Of a stretch of DNA of 64,000 nucleotides, positions 62,814 to 64,000 are shown in pieces. The notes below the pieces were generated by a model that was not told where the DNA came from, did not search any database, and saw nothing but the letters and a program-made list of their open reading frames with translations. The stretch covers positions 1 to 64,000 of the forward strand of contig CABJBK010000012.1 in assembly GCA_902363825.1 (NCBI GenBank), given 5' to 3'. The DNA comes from Lachnospiraceae bacterium. GTDB taxonomy: Bacteria > Bacillota > Clostridia > Lachnospirales > Lachnospiraceae. A program made the position numbers and the translations under genes. Within the stretch, counting starts at the first letter, position 1. Each line of letters begins with the position of its first letter.

Positions 62814-64000
62814 TTATACCATCTGTACTACCCACACGTTGCTGCGCACCATGCAGTACCCGATGACCACCTTGATAAGCTCGGTTGCCTGCACAAAGAA
62901 ATAAACGCTTACGATGCCAAGTCCGGTGAAGTGCGCCAACAGATATGCCGCCGGCACGACCACGATCCAGGTAAACACGGAGTCAAACAGGAACGTTACC
63001 AGTGTTTTTCCACCGGAACGGAGCGTGAAGTAGGATGCGTGGCTGAACGAGCAAAATGGCATGATGATCGCCGAAACCGCGATGAAATTTGCCGCAAGCT
63101 TTTTGATCTCCGGGGAGGTATTGTAGATCTGTGGGAAAAACCGCCCTGCCGCAAACATGATCGATGCCATGATCACACAGCAGAATACGCTGAATACGAT
63201 CATCTTGTTGTCCGCGTCCTTTGCCTCCTCTAACTCCCCGGCGCCCAGATACTGTCCCACCACAATGCTGATACAGGCACCGAGCTGGAGATATACGATA
63301 TTAAACAGGTTCGTGATCGTGGTCGCGATATTCAGACCTGCCACGACATCCAGCCCGCGAACCGAATAACACTGGGTGACGGTCGTCATTCCGGCAGCCC
63401 AGAGCACCTCGTTTAACATTAACGGCGAACCTTTGATAAGAATCGCCTTTAACTCCCCGACCGGGATTCCAAAGCCCGCGTAAGCTCCTTCCAGATAACG
63501 GTTCTTCTGTCTGTGCATATGCGCCCAGAAGATCACGATAAGCGCTTCCAGGTAACGGGAAAACACAGTCGCGAGCGCCGCTCCCTCCACACCAAGTTCC
63601 GGGAATGGGCCGATGCCGAAGATCAACAGATAATCCAGCACGGCGTTTGCTCCGACTGCCGCAAAGCTTGCGATCATCGGCACGAAGGTCTGCCCGGTCT
63701 CCTTGATGTTTGTCGCGTATGCCTGATTGACCGCAAACGGAATGAGCCCTGCCATCATGATCACAAGATAACGTTTTCCATATTGAAGCGCAAGCTCGGT
63801 CGCTCCGTTTCCCACCGTATCTGTCAGGTACAGTGAGATCAGGCCTTCCCCTTTTGTGACAAACAAAAATACGGTAAGCCCCGTCACAAGCAGTGTCGCG
63901 TACAGTTTAAAACGGAAGGAATACATATGTCCTTTGTGATTTCCTTTTCCGAAATACTGCGCGCCAAAGATACTCGCCGCCGACACCGCGCCGAAGATCG
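62814..64000 (-). CDS. MATE family efflux transporter (partial, 5' end beyond window)
   Basis: At least 395 residues of a 12-helix MATE transporter: LLIFGIGPFPELGVEGAALA and QLGACISIVVGQYLGAGELE are MatE signature regions. The frame stays open to the right edge, so roughly the first 50-70 residues lie outside the window. Substrate unknown. Confidence 0.9.
   Translation of the reverse strand, partial: IFGAVSAASIFGAQYFGKGNHKGHMYSFRFKLYATLLVTGLTVFLFVTKGEGLISLYLTDTVGNGATELALQYGKRYLVIMMAGLIPFAVNQAYATNIKETGQTFVPMIASFAAVGANAVLDYLLIFGIGPFPELGVEGAALATVFSRYLEALIVIFWAHMHRQKNRYLEGAYAGFGIPVGELKAILIKGSPLMLNEVLWAAGMTTVTQCYSVRGLDVVAGLNIATTITNLFNIVYLQLGACISIVVGQYLGAGELEEAKDADNKMIVFSVFCCVIMASIMFAAGRFFPQIYNTSPEIKKLAANFIAVSAIIMPFCSFSHASYFTLRSGGKTLVTFLFDSVFTWIVVVPAAYLLAHFTGLGIVSVYFFVQATELIKVVIGYCMVRSNVWVVQMV

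Overview
The window reads as chromosomal DNA of a butyrate-producing gut member of the Lachnospiraceae, most like Roseburia. The main pointers are a butyryl-CoA:acetate CoA-transferase, a type IC-like restriction locus, LytTR/DUF3021 and DUF6106/DUF6472 families, and tRNAs without encoded CCA. The species call is inference; no 16S gene lies inside the window.

Layout. At 1-620 there are two tandem sigma-A promoters and the leader of an rRNA operon running off the left edge, with two tRNA-Ser genes upstream. At 651-5518 an operon combines t6A tRNA modification (tsaE, tsaB, tsaD), rimI, RNase Z and ispD. At 5571-6448 is a riboflavin ECF S component under an FMN riboswitch. A decayed two-component system (6479-7300) follows tex. 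At 9.6-13.1 kb are ridA, cvfB, an acyl-ACP thioesterase, an array of hairpins, tRNA-Gln and yigZ, followed by a class A penicillin-binding protein.

From 16.0 to 25.5 kb lies an AT-richer accessory island: hsdM, a RES-like gene, hsdS, a half-size hsdS' and hsdR, then gene relics and one unknown gene. hsdS carries two kinds of variable repeat: EcoR124-type TAEL repeats in the central spacer and a TCTG tetranucleotide tract of 20.5 copies at its 3' end. By frame arithmetic, loss of one unit fuses hsdS to hsdS'. This is the most striking system in the window. The island abuts rlmD, whose C-terminal extension survives only as a decayed tail behind an in-frame stop codon.

From 25.5 to 47.9 kb the order is: rlmD, yhaM and a catalytically degenerate HtrA-like protein; mutS2 and a complete OmpR-type two-component system; murI; a FIST-MCP-sbcD-sbcC run; small Cys-rich proteins; a CgeB-like glycosyltransferase; a glycogen debranching enzyme; and a CbiMQO cobalt/nickel ECF transporter. 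At 48.2 kb is but, the terminal enzyme of butyrate synthesis. From 49.6 to 64.0 kb come an AI-2E family protein, a pseudouridine synthase, two MATE transporters (one cut by the window end), a SDR-ThuA-isomerase-dus run, a LytTR/DUF3021 pair, mgtE behind an attenuator with an apparent 38-codon leader ORF, and a DUF5104-like lipoprotein. A mosaic of kinase and nuclease-family fragments sits at 54.1-54.8 kb.

Most genes are housekeeping and tightly packed, with ATGA overlaps inside operons and strong terminators between convergent units. Novelty is concentrated in the hsd island, the mgtE leader and the 12 kb hairpin array.
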